Of a stretch of DNA of 64,000 nucleotides, positions 46,562 through 56,181 are shown one piece after another. This DNA comes from JAJKIP01 sp037200685. GTDB taxonomy: Bacteria > Bacteroidota > Bacteroidia > Chitinophagales > Chitinophagaceae. Every line of letters begins with the position of its first letter. Position 1 is the first letter of the stretch. The notes beneath the pieces are model-generated. The model had not been told where the DNA came from, did no database searches, and worked only from the letters and a program-made list of their open reading frames with translations. The stretch covers positions 68,533 to 132,532 of the forward strand of contig JBBCIG010000018.1 in NCBI GenBank assembly GCA_037200685.1. Direction: 5' to 3'. The position numbers were made by a program, and so were the translations under genes.

Positions 46562-48397
46562 CTACTCTACGGTAACTGACTTCGCCAGATTTCTTGGTTT
46601 GTCCACATCGCAACCTCTTGCTATACCTATATAATATGCCAGCAGTTGCAACGGCACTACATTTATCATTGGTGCGATGATCTCGTTGGCTTCGGGAATA
46701 ACCATGATATCATCAGAGAGCCCGGCGGAATGTTCATCTCCTTCCGTAATAACGGAAATCACTTTTCCTTTGCGGGCTTTTATCTCCTGCATATTGCTTA
46801 CCACTTTTTCATGGTAAGGATCTTTGGTAGCTATAAATACTACTGGTAATGTTTCGTCAACCAATGCAATAGGCCCGTGCTTCATTTCCGCGGCGGGGTA
46901 ACCTTCCGCATGTATATAAGAAATCTCTTTGAGTTTTAATGCCCCTTCCAGCGCCACGGGAAAATTATAACCACGACCGAGATAAAGAAAATCTTCAGCG
47001 TTTTTATATTTTTCCGCTAATGCTTTGATGTGATCACTGTTCTTCAACACCCATGCTACTTTCTCCGGCACTTCATTCAGTTCTTTTAGCAATAACATAT
47101 ACCGCTCGTGGGTAATCGTTTTCTTTTCATAAGCGATCTTCAATGCGATCATCGTTAATACAGCGAGCTGGCCGGTGAATGCCTTGGTACTTGCTACACC
47201 AATTTCCGGCCCGGCATGTGTATAAGCGCCGCCATGTGATGCACGGGCGATGGATGAACCTACTACATTCACGACGCCTAATATAATTGCGCCTTTTGCT
47301 TTAGCGGTTTCAATAGCGACCAGTGTGTCCGCTGTTTCACCGCTTTGAGAAATAGCGATGATAACATCTCCTTCATCAATAACCGGGTTCCTGTACCGGA
47401 ATTCAGAAGCATATTCTACTTCTACATTAATGCGGCAGAGTTCTTCAAAAATATATTCGGCTACTAACCCCGCATGCCAGCTTGTTCCGCAGGCGATCAT
47501 CACGATGCGTTTGGCTTTTTTTATCTGCTCGGCATATTGCTCGATGCCACTCATCGTGATCGTACCGGCGTCAGCATCCAGTCTTCCACGCAGGCAATCA
47601 TATATGGTTTGCGGCTGTTCAAATATTTCCTTCAGCATGAAATGATCGTAACCACCTTTTTCAATCGCTGCGAGTTCTATATCCAGTTTCTGTATATAAG
47701 GCGTTAGTTTTTCATTGCCAAGGTTCTTTAATACCAGTTCATCAGGTTTGATGATCGCCAGTTCATAATCGTTTACATACACCACTTCTTTTGTGTATTC
47801 CAGCATCGGCGACGCATCGGAACCTAAGAAATGTTCGCCTTTGCCAACGCCGATCACCAAAGGGCTGCCTTTTCTTGCGGCGATGATCGTTTGCGGATCG
47901 TCTGTATCCAATATTAAAATAACATAAGCACCGACTACTCTTTTTAATGCTACTCTTACCGCTTCTTCCAGCGAACAATTATTATTGATCTTGATCTCTT
48001 CAATAAAATTCAACAATACTTCTGTATCAGTTTCGCTTTTGAACGTATACCCTTTCTTCAGCAATTCGCTTTTTAATTGCGAATAGTTTTCAATAATACC
48101 GTTATGGATCAATGCAAGTTTGCCGCTGAATGATTGATGGGGATGCGCATTCAGGTCGGATGGTTCACCATGCGTGGCCCAGCGGGTATGCCCGATGCCT
48201 GCATTCGCATGAAGGTCTTTGCCAACAATGGCATCTTCCAGCTCCGCCACTTTGCCTTTCTTTTTATAAATTTTTATACCACCATTTTGCAAAGCAACGC
48301 CTGTGCTGTCATAGCCACGGTATTCCAGTCTTTTCAACCCTTTAATAATAATAGGATATGCTTCTCTTGGTCCTGTATATCCAACAATTCCGCACAT
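46562..48397 (-). CDS. glmS: Glutamine--fructose-6-phosphate aminotransferase (611 aa)
   Basis: It makes glucosamine-6-phosphate for cell-wall and LPS synthesis. Cys2 (MCGIVGYTG) is the N-terminal glutaminase nucleophile; GHTRWATHGEPSDLNAHPH and NGIIENYSQLK complete that domain. Two SIS domains bind the sugar phosphate (ACGTSWHAGLVAEY, SQSGETADTLVAIE; GRGYNFPVALEGALKLKEIS), and it ends KPRNLAKSVTVE. Length is standard. A TACCTTTG -7-like element lies about 21 bp upstream of the ATG. No glmS ribozyme is visible in the leader. Confidence 0.96.
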   Translation of the reverse strand: MCGIVGYTGPREAYPIIIKGLKRLEYRGYDSTGVALQNGGIKIYKKKGKVAELEDAIVGKDLHANAGIGHTRWATHGEPSDLNAHPHQSFSGKLALIHNGIIENYSQLKSELLKKGYTFKSETDTEVLLNFIEEIKINNNCSLEEAVRVALKRVVGAYVILILDTDDPQTIIAARKGSPLVIGVGKGEHFLGSDASPMLEYTKEVVYVNDYELAIIKPDELVLKNLGNEKLTPYIQKLDIELAAIEKGGYDHFMLKEIFEQPQTIYDCLRGRLDADAGTITMSGIEQYAEQIKKAKRIVMIACGTSWHAGLVAEYIFEELCRINVEVEYASEFRYRNPVIDEGDVIIAISQSGETADTLVAIETAKAKGAIILGVVNVVGSSIARASHGGAYTHAGPEIGVASTKAFTGQLAVLTMIALKIAYEKKTITHERYMLLLKELNEVPEKVAWVLKNSDHIKALAEKYKNAEDFLYLGRGYNFPVALEGALKLKEISYIHAEGYPAAEMKHGPIALVDETLPVVFIATKDPYHEKVVSNMQEIKARKGKVISVITEGDEHSAGLSDDIMVIPEANEIIAPMINVVPLQLLAYYIGIARGCDVDKPRNLAKSVTVE

Positions 48398-48554
48398 AGT
48401 GTATAGATTTTGTGCGCAAAGGTATAGATTAGTCGGGAGTTGTGAGTTCGGAGTTGAGGTAAGTGGGTAGTAGTGAGTGGGGAGTGGGAGCGACCTACGT
48501 TAATAATGAACAAGGGCAATTGGCAAAAGATAAGTGGTTAGTGAGAGTATTCGC

Positions 48555-48626
48555 AAATGTTGAATAGAATTACAGAACCCTGAAGAGTGCGACGCAACGA
48601 AGATGATCAGGGAACCGAAGCCGGGC
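48555..48626 (-). repeat. R1 dispersed repeat, copy J
   Basis: Reverse orientation: AAATGTTGAATAGAA, CAGAACCCTGAAGAGTGCGA, CGCAACGAAGATGATCAGGG, GAAGCCGGGC. Upstream at 48430-48490 are short GAGTTGTGAGTTCGGAGTT-type repeats. Confidence 0.7.
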
Positions 48627-48660
48627 TCAAAAATATTTCTCAATAAAAAGTTAAATGCAA

Positions 48661-50055
48661 TTATAGCAGGCTTCCGCTAAGAAGCATGAAGGCGACTGAA
48701 AAATAAATGACGAGACCGGTGACGTCGACCAGCGTGGCGACAAACGGTGCGGAACTGACGGCAGGATCGGCGCCGAGACGTTTTAATATCATGGGCAGCA
48801 TGCTGCCGGCTAATGTACCCCAGAGTACGACGCCTAATAATGTGATGCCGACGGTCATGCCGATAGCGAACCAATGTATGCCGTATAGTTCAGGTGCGAA
48901 GGAATGCCATGCGAAAATCCGTAAGAAACCGATGATGCCTAAAATGGAGCCGAGCAGGAGACCCGAAATAATTTCTCTTCGCATGACCCGCCACCAATCC
49001 TTTAATGTGATCTCGCCAACGGCCATCGCCTGGATGATAAGTGTGGATGCCTGCGAACCGCTGTTACCGCCGCTGGAAATAATTAAGGGGACGAATAAGG
49101 CAAGTACGACCGCTTTTTTTATTTCATCTTCAAAGAAGGCCATCGCAGTGGCGGTGAGTAATTCACCGAAAAATAATACAACCAGCCACACTACTCTTTT
49201 TTTAAAAAGTTTGAAGATCGGTATCTCGAGGTACGGTTCATTTAATGCGGCGGTACCACCGATCTTTTGAATGTCTTCGCTGAATTCTTCACTCGCTACC
49301 CATAGTATATCATCAATAGTAACGATGCCCAATAATTTATTACTGTTGCTGACAACCGGCAAGGCCACCCGGTTATTCATTTTAAACACTTCGCTGGCTG
49401 TTTCCTGGTCGGCATAGGCATGTAAAGAAATCACCCGGCTGTCCATCAACTCAGATACTTTTTTCTCCGGCGTATTCAAAATAAATTCCTGGATGCGGAT
49501 ATCATCGAGCAGTTCCCCTTTTTCATTGATCACATAAATAACGTTGATGGTTTCGCTGTCTTTACCGTATTTACGGATCGTAGCGAATACTTCTTCAATC
49601 GTGTTGTGGGGATAAACGTATACATAATCCGGCGTCATTAAACGGCCGATGCTGTTTTCGGGATAACCGAGTAATGATAAAGTGATCTTTCTTTCTTCAG
49701 GGTCGAGCAGTTTAATCAATTCCCGCAGCACATTGCTCGGCAGCTCTTCCAAAAAATCCGTACGGTCATCCGCAGGCAGTTCATTCAGCAGCGATGCGGT
49801 TGTATTGGGAGGAAGGTCGTGAATGATCCTTTTCTGTGTGGGAAGATCAAGGATTTTAAAAACACTCGCCGCCCGGTGCACCGACATATTGGCGATGATC
49901 TGGCTGTCGTAATCCGTAAATTCATACACGAGGTCGGCAACATCACTGATATTCTGGTGATCGAGAAAATCCTTTACCTGCAACCGGTCTTCGGTTTTGA
50001 TGACGGTTTCAAATTGCTCTTTCAGCGAAGGACTATCTTCATACACTTCGGGCAT
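48661..50055 (-). CDS. mgtE: Magnesium transporter MgtE (464 aa)
   Basis: This is an inner-membrane Mg2+ channel gated by intracellular Mg2+. The N domain (about residues 20-130) has repeats such as LNELPADDRTDFLEELPSN; a CBS pair follows (about 135-260; GRLMTPDYVYVYP, VISLHAYADQETASEVF), a plug helix, then five membrane segments. The pore region has GGNSGSQASTLIIQAMAVGE and the DPAVSSAPFVATLVDVTGLV signature with the Mg-binding Asp. The ATG at 50055 has a TATTTTTG element ending 4 bp upstream. Confidence 0.93.
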   Translation of the reverse strand: MPEVYEDSPSLKEQFETVIKTEDRLQVKDFLDHQNISDVADLVYEFTDYDSQIIANMSVHRAASVFKILDLPTQKRIIHDLPPNTTASLLNELPADDRTDFLEELPSNVLRELIKLLDPEERKITLSLLGYPENSIGRLMTPDYVYVYPHNTIEEVFATIRKYGKDSETINVIYVINEKGELLDDIRIQEFILNTPEKKVSELMDSRVISLHAYADQETASEVFKMNNRVALPVVSNSNKLLGIVTIDDILWVASEEFSEDIQKIGGTAALNEPYLEIPIFKLFKKRVVWLVVLFFGELLTATAMAFFEDEIKKAVVLALFVPLIISSGGNSGSQASTLIIQAMAVGEITLKDWWRVMRREIISGLLLGSILGIIGFLRIFAWHSFAPELYGIHWFAIGMTVGITLLGVVLWGTLAGSMLPMILKRLGADPAVSSAPFVATLVDVTGLVIYFSVAFMLLSGSLL

Positions 50056-50138
50056 GCGTCAAAAATACGAAGCGAAAGTTTAGAATAAGGGAATAGCAAT
50101 AAAACTTCTTTATTAAATAAATCAGCATCTTCGTGGAT

Positions 50139-50522
50139 ATGATATTGCCTTTTTTATATATCGCACCTTCTGGACAAATGGGCCGTGGCGTGTTTACATC
50201 AGAAAATATTGAAAAGGGCACGATCGTTGAAATATCACCGGTGATCGTAATGAGCGGGGAAGAAAGAAAATTAATAGATCAAACATTGCTGCACGATTAT
50301 ATTTTTGAATGGGGAGGTACGAAAGATCAGTGTTGCATGGCGATGGGCTATGTGCCCTTGTATAACCATTCCTACAAATCCAATTGTGAATACGAAATGG
50401 ATTTTGAAAATGCAACGATGAGCATCAAAACAGTCCGTTATATAAAAGCGGGAGAGGAATTATTTATTAATTACAACGGCGACTGGAACAATGCCAAGCC
50501 ACTTTGGTTTGAAGCAAAATAA
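50139..50522 (+). CDS. SET-domain protein (127 aa)
   Basis: The ATG at 50139 (MILPFLYIAPSGQMGRGVFT) was chosen over a GTG two codons earlier. SET motifs are present: GRGVFTSENIEKGTIVE (SAM loop), VPLYNHSYKSNCEYE (the NHS motif) and AGEELFINYNGDW (the catalytic tyrosine). The domain is minimal, without pre- or post-SET cysteines. SET enzymes methylate lysines; substrates of these small bacterial forms are unknown. It is divergent from mgtE. Confidence 0.85.
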   Translation: MILPFLYIAPSGQMGRGVFTSENIEKGTIVEISPVIVMSGEERKLIDQTLLHDYIFEWGGTKDQCCMAMGYVPLYNHSYKSNCEYEMDFENATMSIKTVRYIKAGEELFINYNGDWNNAKPLWFEAK

Positions 50523-50524
50523 AA

Positions 50525-50550
50525 ATCCCATCCTGTTTGCAAGATGGGAT
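50525..50550. terminator. Hairpin terminator
   Basis: ATCCCATC and GATGGGAT form an 8 bp stem, followed by CTCGATTTTTT on the + strand and preceded by A5. It lies directly after the SET gene and before the convergent CHRD gene. Confidence 0.75.
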
Positions 50551-50572
50551 CTCGATTTTTTTATCGAAAATT

Positions 50573-51067
50573 TTATTGAAATTTTATCTGCGCCCTTATC
50601 TCACCTGCGGGATACATGGCAGTAGAAATTCTTACGTAATAAAGATAATTGAGAAGGTCTTGTTCTTTATACAGGAAATTATCAAAGGTTAATATACCCG
50701 ATGTTTTGCCAGTCGCTGTAAAACCAGTGGTAGGTATCGAAAACAATGCTGGTGCAAGTCCCGATGTTGTTATAGCAGCATAACCAGCAGGGGCGGGGCC
50801 ATAAATGCCGATGGCTGTAGGGGCGCCGCTTAAATTGTTCCACTCAATTGAATAGGTGAGCATTTTGTATCTCGTATCGTACGATACAGCGAGTGAGCCT
50901 GTCGCAGCGGAAGCGGAAGCCGGTACTGATTGTGCGCCTGTGATTGCCAGCCCGGATTTTTCGTATAAGTAAGCCTTTCTTTTTTCTGATTCTTTTTCGC
51001 AAGAACCGATCATTAATAAAAATGAAAACAGAAGGGTGGTGAATGCAGTTAGTTTAAGCAGTCTCAT
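50573..51067 (-). CDS. CHRD-domain lipoprotein (164 aa)
   Basis: The ATG at 51067 (MRLLKLTAFTTLLFSFLLMI) gives a lipoprotein signal peptide ending GSC; the open frame upstream adds 17 residues with no function. The mature part is a CHRD domain: YEKSGLAITGAQSVP, MLTYSIEWNNLSGAPTAIGI, LLNYLYYVRISTAMYPAGEI and RAQIKF at the end. The domain binds partners in eukaryotic chordin; its bacterial role is unknown. It is anchored in the envelope. Confidence 0.85.
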   Translation of the reverse strand: MRLLKLTAFTTLLFSFLLMIGSCEKESEKRKAYLYEKSGLAITGAQSVPASASAATGSLAVSYDTRYKMLTYSIEWNNLSGAPTAIGIYGPAPAGYAAITTSGLAPALFSIPTTGFTATGKTSGILTFDNFLYKEQDLLNYLYYVRISTAMYPAGEIRAQIKFQ

Positions 51068-51183
51068 GTTGTGTGATTTACGGTAAAAATAAGAAGTTTT
51101 CGTATTCGGCGAAATCATTCTGTTTTTTGGGGAAAACGGGCTTTATTTTTTGCAAAAACCGGGTATAGTAAGGAATAATAATG

Positions 51184-51309
51184 AGCCGGGCTGCATTGCT
51201 ACTATGATCGTCTGTTGCGTCGCACTCTTCAGGGTTCTGTTCGCTATTCAGCATTTGCGTCGCTCCCGATAGCTATCGGGACTTCATCTTCCTGTTCTTT
51301 ACTCAGCAA
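51184..51309 (+). repeat. R1 dispersed repeat, copy K (one and a half units)
   Basis: A full unit (GCCGGGCTGCATTGCTACTA ... CTATTCAGCATTT) is followed directly by a second 3' half (GCGTCGCTCCCGATAGCTAT, CATCTTCCTGTTC, TACTCAGCA). This shows how the family grows in tandem. Confidence 0.75.
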
Positions 51310-51383
51310 TTGTCGAAGACCCCGATGTTTGTCGGGGCGACGCTTCAGATGGCAATCGGGATTTCATCCACTATTCAACTTTG

Positions 51384-51576
51384 GCCTCATCCCTCTTTCC
51401 CTTCTCCTTCAGAGAAGGGACGGTGCTGCATTGATGATCCAAATGATATAACTATCACATCAACTTTATATCGCTATTCAACATTTCAGAAATGTCTTAT
51501 TTCAATTATACTTTTCAAAAGGCTAGGATTGTGTGTTGATGGCCTTCCCTGATAGGGGAAGGTCGGGATGGGGCTT
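51384..51576 (+). repeat. R2 element, copy 2 (193 bp)
   Basis: Begins GCCTCATCCCTCTTTCCCTT and ends AAGGTCGGGATGGGGCTT, exactly like copy 1 at 15092, with about three quarters of the interior alike by eye. It again follows an R1 element. Confidence 0.65.
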
Positions 51577-51642
51577 CACGGGCTGTATGTTGATAGTCCC
51601 GCAAATGCGGGATCAAGAAGGGACTGGAGACCGGCTAAGGTT

Positions 51643-54267
51643 TTACTTCAACTTATTTTTTATTTCCTGCAGTTTTAATAATGCTTCAACAGGTGTCAGG
51701 CGGTTGATATCAATATCATTCAGCAACTTCCGTATTTCATCAAAAGTTTGGCTGTGTGCATCAAAAATGGAAAGTTGAAATTCCGGTGCTGTAATCTTCT
51801 TTAATTTTTCTTTCGGGCTTTCCGGTTTGCCGTCTTCAGGGCTTACGACGTGTTTGCTTTCCAGTTGTTTCAATATATCATTGGCCCTGTCAATTAATGA
51901 TGGGGGCATGCCGGCCATTTTTGCTACATGTATCCCGAAGCTATGCGTGCTGCCACCTCTTGCTAATTTTCGAAGAAAGATGACTTTATTGCCCACCTCT
52001 TTATTCGTGATATGATAATTCTTCGCACGGGGAAATTTTTCTTCCAGTTCATTTAATTCATGGTAATGCGTAGCGAATAATGTTTTTGGCTGGTGCGGGG
52101 AATTATGCAAATGCTCGGCGATACTCCATGCAATGGAAATACCATCATACGTGGAAGTGCCCCTGCCTATTTCATCCAGCAAGATCAGGCTGCGGGATGT
52201 AATATTATTAATGATAGAAGCGGTTTCATTCATTTCAACCATGAATGTTGATTCCCCACCACTCAGGTTATCCGAAGCGCCAACCCTTGTAAAGATTTTA
52301 TCTGTTAAGGAGATATTCGCTTCCGCGGCGGGAACAAACGAACCGATATGCGCCATTAAGGTGATCAGCGCTGTTTGTCGCAGTAAGGCTGATTTACCAC
52401 TCATGTTCGGCCCGGTAAGAATGATGAGCTGTTGTTCTGTTTTATTTAACTCAAGATCATTGCTGATATAAGTTTCGCCGATTGGTAAGTTTCTTTCGAT
52501 AACTGGATGTCGCCCTTCTTTCACGATCCATTCTTCGCCATCATGCAGTTTTGGTTTTTTGTATTGGTATTGTATCGCATTATAAGCAAAACAAACAAGG
52601 CAATCCAGTATCGCTACGATATTACCATTTGTTTGCACCGGCGACAGGTAATCCATCAGTTCATTTACCAGAGATTCGTATAATTCCAGTTCAAGCTTAA
52701 ATATTTTTTCTTCAGCGCCGATTATTTTTTCTTCATAATCTTTTAGTTCAGGTGTGATGTAGCGTTCCGCATTTGTCAGCGTTTGTTTCCGCATCCATTC
52801 CCCAGGCACTTTGTTCTTGTGCGAATTGGTTACTTCTAAATAATAACCAAATACATTATTAAACCCAATCTTCAATGAACTGATGCCGGTGTTTTCTGCT
52901 TCCTTCTGCTGCAGCTTCGCTAAATATTCTTTTCCATGATGGGCGATCTTTCTTAGATCATCTAATTCTGTATTTACATCACTGTTGATCATTCCACCTT
53001 TTATAGCAAGTGCCGGTGGGTTTTCCACGATCTCCGCGAATATTTTATCAGCGATATAGGGGCAGGGGTTTAATGCATCGCCTAATCGTTTTAAATATTC
53101 ATTAGAAGAGGAAATGCAGAGTTGTTTGATTATTTCTATTTGCTTCAATCCCCGGGCCAGTTGCAATACTTCTCTCGGGTTAATTTTTTTCAACGGAATT
53201 TTTGAGACCAACCTTTCAATATCACCGCAATGTTTTACCGCCTGTGCTATTTTATTCCGCAGGTCTGTTTCCTTAATGAAGAGTTCAACGAGATCGAGCC
53301 GCTCATTTATTTTATGAATATCCTTTAGCGGAAAAATGATCCAGCGTTTTAATAATCTCGCTCCCATCGGGGAAACGGTATTATCCAAAACGCCTAACAA
53401 CGTATGATTGCCATCAGAATTGCCGTAAACCAATTCCAGGTTTCTTATGGTAAACCTGTCCATCCATAAGAAATCATCTTTGTCAATCCGTTGCAGGGAA
53501 GTAATATGCTGCAGGTTGGGATGCTCTGTATCCTTTAAATAATGAATGATAGCGCCGGCGGCGATCAAACCATTTTTAAGATCATCAACCCCAAAGCCTT
53601 TTAATGAATGCGTTTGAAAATGTTTCAGCAACGTATCTTCCGCATATACAGGATCGAAAATCCATTCATCCAGCGTATACGTGTACATCTTGCCGCCAAA
53701 ATTTTCTTTAAAACTTTTTTGTTTATGCCTTTGAAAAACTATTTCCGCGGGTTTAAAACTTTGTAATAATTTATCAGCGTATTCCCGGTCGCCTTCCGCA
53801 ATTAAAAATTCCCCTGTTGAGATATCAAGAAAAAGCAATCCGTAATGATCGTTATCAGCAAAATGAACACCGGCTAAAAAATTATTGCTATGATGATCGA
53901 GTAATTTATCATTGACCGCTGTTCCCGGCGTTACCATTTCTGTTACGCCCCTTTTTACAATGCCTTTTGCGAGTTTGGGATCTTCCAGTTGATCGCAGAT
54001 CGCCACACGATAACCGGCTTTTACTAATTTATGTAAATAGGTATCTAACGCATGATGGGGAAAACCCGCAAGCTCCGATGAAGAAGGGGCGCCATTATTT
54101 CTTTTTGTTAAAGTAATCCCAAGTATCTGCGAAGTAGTGATCGCATCCTGTCCGAAAGTTTCGTAAAAATCCCCTACACGAAACAGCAGGATAGCATCAG
54201 GGTATTTCTGCTTAATCGCCTTATGCTGCTGCATTAACGGTGTATCATTGGTCGCTGTCTTCGCCAT
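51643..54267 (-). CDS. mutS: DNA mismatch repair protein MutS (874 aa)
   Basis: It recognises mismatches and starts repair. The ATG at 54267 (MAKTATNDTPLMQQHKAIKQ) was chosen over one 10 codons upstream. The mismatch-binding Phe is in DAILLFRVGDFYETFG (the F-x-E motif is FYETF). The ATPase has Walker A TGPNMSGKSALLRQ, Walker B LILLDEIGRGTSTYDG and the ATHYHELNELEEK signature. A short C-terminal helix pair ends LLKLQEIKNKLK. Length is standard. It is divergent from the MuiA-like gene. Confidence 0.95.
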   Translation of the reverse strand: MAKTATNDTPLMQQHKAIKQKYPDAILLFRVGDFYETFGQDAITTSQILGITLTKRNNGAPSSSELAGFPHHALDTYLHKLVKAGYRVAICDQLEDPKLAKGIVKRGVTEMVTPGTAVNDKLLDHHSNNFLAGVHFADNDHYGLLFLDISTGEFLIAEGDREYADKLLQSFKPAEIVFQRHKQKSFKENFGGKMYTYTLDEWIFDPVYAEDTLLKHFQTHSLKGFGVDDLKNGLIAAGAIIHYLKDTEHPNLQHITSLQRIDKDDFLWMDRFTIRNLELVYGNSDGNHTLLGVLDNTVSPMGARLLKRWIIFPLKDIHKINERLDLVELFIKETDLRNKIAQAVKHCGDIERLVSKIPLKKINPREVLQLARGLKQIEIIKQLCISSSNEYLKRLGDALNPCPYIADKIFAEIVENPPALAIKGGMINSDVNTELDDLRKIAHHGKEYLAKLQQKEAENTGISSLKIGFNNVFGYYLEVTNSHKNKVPGEWMRKQTLTNAERYITPELKDYEEKIIGAEEKIFKLELELYESLVNELMDYLSPVQTNGNIVAILDCLVCFAYNAIQYQYKKPKLHDGEEWIVKEGRHPVIERNLPIGETYISNDLELNKTEQQLIILTGPNMSGKSALLRQTALITLMAHIGSFVPAAEANISLTDKIFTRVGASDNLSGGESTFMVEMNETASIINNITSRSLILLDEIGRGTSTYDGISIAWSIAEHLHNSPHQPKTLFATHYHELNELEEKFPRAKNYHITNKEVGNKVIFLRKLARGGSTHSFGIHVAKMAGMPPSLIDRANDILKQLESKHVVSPEDGKPESPKEKLKKITAPEFQLSIFDAHSQTFDEIRKLLNDIDINRLTPVEALLKLQEIKNKLK

Positions 54268-54357
54268 AGTTTGCCCCCGGTTTACCGGGAGCGACAAAAA
54301 TAAGGAACTGTTTATGTAACTATTCTTTCTTCCGCATCTGGTGAATAAATAATAGTT

Positions 54358-56063
54358 ATGCAGAAGATTTTCTTAGCTGTGGGATTGTTTTTAACCGTCC
54401 TTACCCATGCACAAAACACAGATACCGTTCGTACCGACGCCACTATTTCCAATGCGACTGTTTATTTTGGTTACGCGCGCGAATTGACACATGAATCGAA
54501 AGTAAAGATTACCAGTAATACAAGGATCATTGTCATTAACCAGCTCAGCACAAGCGTGGATGTAAACAGTTTCCAGATCAGTTGCCCGGAAGATGTAGCC
54601 TTATTATCTCACCGGTATTCTATTTTTTATCCCACTGTTCCTGTTATTGCGAAAGCAGGGAAGTAGAAATACTTGAAGACAGTATAGAACGCTTGCAAAA
54701 AGATATCAGCAAAACAGACAACCTTATCGCTATTGATCAGGAAGTATTAGCTAAAACAGGACTTTTAATCGAAGCCGCCGTTAATGCAGAAGGGAATAAA
54801 ACAGTTACCAGCGCTGAAGTGCTGAAGCTGGTAGAATATTACAACGCAAAAATCGAAAAAAGCGAAAACGAATATTTTTTAATTACCGGCAAAACAGCAA
54901 ACAATTAAATTTTAGAATTGAAGCGCTTAAAAAAAGAATCGCTTTACTTGGTACTACCGGGATCGCAAAACCTAAACCTTACGGCCAGCTTATTTTACAG
55001 GTAATTTGTAAAAAGGAACAGGAAATTACCAGTGTCGTTATCTTATTATACCAATAATGCCGGCTGGACGCCTGTATATGATATACGGGTAAATTCAAAA
55101 ACGAATAAAGTGAAACTGGTTTACAAAGCATCGCTTACTCAAACTACGGGCATCGACTGGAAGAAGACGAAATTGACCTTGAGTACAGGAACGCCAAACT
55201 TTGGTGTAGCTGCTCCTGTATATCACCCTGGTATCTTCAATTGTATGTGCCGGGATTATATACAGATTTACAACGCCGTGCTGTTATGGGTAATGCGTCC
55301 CGCAATACGATACAATCTTACAGAGATGACAAAGAGCTACAGGAAGTGATTGTCACTGGCTATGGTAATGAACTTAAACTTCAGGGTAAAGTTGCGGGAG
55401 TTACTACTATTGATCCAAGTACTTTACAGCAATACACTTCATTAAACGAAGGGCAATTGAACACCAATTTTGAAATCGACCTGCCTTATGATATCGAAAG
55501 CGACGGTCAATTGCACAGCGTAACCATAAAAAATGAAGAGATCGCCTGCACGTTGAAAAATTATGCCGTACCAAGAGCGGATAAAGACGCTTATTTACTG
55601 GCGGAAGTAGCCGACTGCAAAAACCTTGACCTGCTGCCCGGCGATGCGAATATCATTATGGATGATACGTATATCGGTAAATCCATTATTGATCCCAACA
55701 CGACAGCCGATACATTAAACCTTTCATTGGGCAGGGATAAAAGAATAGCCGTAAAACGTTCGCTGGTAAAAGAATTAAGCAGCCTTAAAACAAGCGGTAA
55801 AGACAGCCGACAATTATTTACTTATGAATACTTATGAAATAATAGTAAAGAATAACAAGCTGACAGATGTCAATCTGTTATTGAAAGATCAATATCCACT
55901 GAGTACTATTAAAGAAGTGGAAGTAAAACTGGAGGATGGCGGTGAAGCCATAATAAATGAAGAAACCGGCGTACTGACTTGGAAAGTTGATTTGAAGCCT
56001 GGGGAAAGTAAAAAGTTCAGGTTTTCGTATACTGTTAAATATCCTAAGGATAAGAGATCGTAA
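54358..56063 (+). CDS. DUF4139/MuiA-family protein (frames broken)
   Basis: Signal peptide MQKIFLAVGLFLTVLTHAQ, then a DUF4140 domain (TDATISNATVYFGYARELTH, TRIIVINQLSTSVDVNSFQI), a coiled coil (VEILEDSIERLQKDISKTDN) and a DUF4139 domain (LSYYTNNAGWTPVYDIRVNS, FEIDLPYDIESDGQLHSVTI, IGKSIIDPNTTADTLNLSLG, ending in GESKKFRFSYTVKYP). A plug-like phrase EVIVTGYG sits inside. Frame shifts lie near 54600, 54905-54910, 55030, 55235-55345 and 55825. Repaired length is about 570 residues. The E. coli namesake is called a mucoidy inhibitor; the molecular role is unknown. Confidence 0.75.
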
Positions 56064-56077
56064 ACTTGAAATAAAGC

Positions 56078-56168
56078 TAAGAGGTCAAAAGAGGAAAAGG
56101 AGAGAAGGAGGGAAAAGTTGAATGTTATCAGGCCTCTTTTTCTCTTTTGACCTCTTAGCCTCTTAGCA
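56078..56168. repeat. Inverted repeat 'ctaagaggtcaaaagag'
   Basis: GCTAAGAGGTCAAAAGAGG on the left and TCTCTTTTGACCTCTTAGCC on the right pair almost perfectly around a short centre, and a further CTCTTAGC follows. Variants of the same phrase bracket the gap after lipB (61915 and 62250). The right arm supplies the -33 TTTG of the next gene's promoter. Confidence 0.6.
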
Positions 56169-56176
56169 TACCTTTG
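56146..56176 (+). promoter_or_regulatory. Promoter of the SpoU methylase gene
   Basis: TTTG (56146-56149), 19 bases, then TACCTTTG (56169-56176) match the phylum consensus. The -7 element ends 5 bp before the ATG at 56182, so the mRNA should be nearly leaderless. Confidence 0.65.
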
Positions 56177-56181
56177 CCGCC

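Larger units (their letters stand above)
51068..51642. other. Gene-free gap dominated by repeats (575 bp)
   Basis: No gene is seen. It contains an R1 element (51184-51309) with an embedded CCCGATAGCTATCGGG palindrome and a partial second unit, a further hairpin around CCCCGATGTTTGTCGGGG (51320-51337), and an R2 element at 51384-51576. Confidence 0.6.

Noticed and set aside
46395..48460. glmS ribozyme upstream of glmS
   Set aside because: The leader between 48398 and 48460 is short and repeat-like, and shows none of the conserved ribozyme core; a simple -7 element explains expression.
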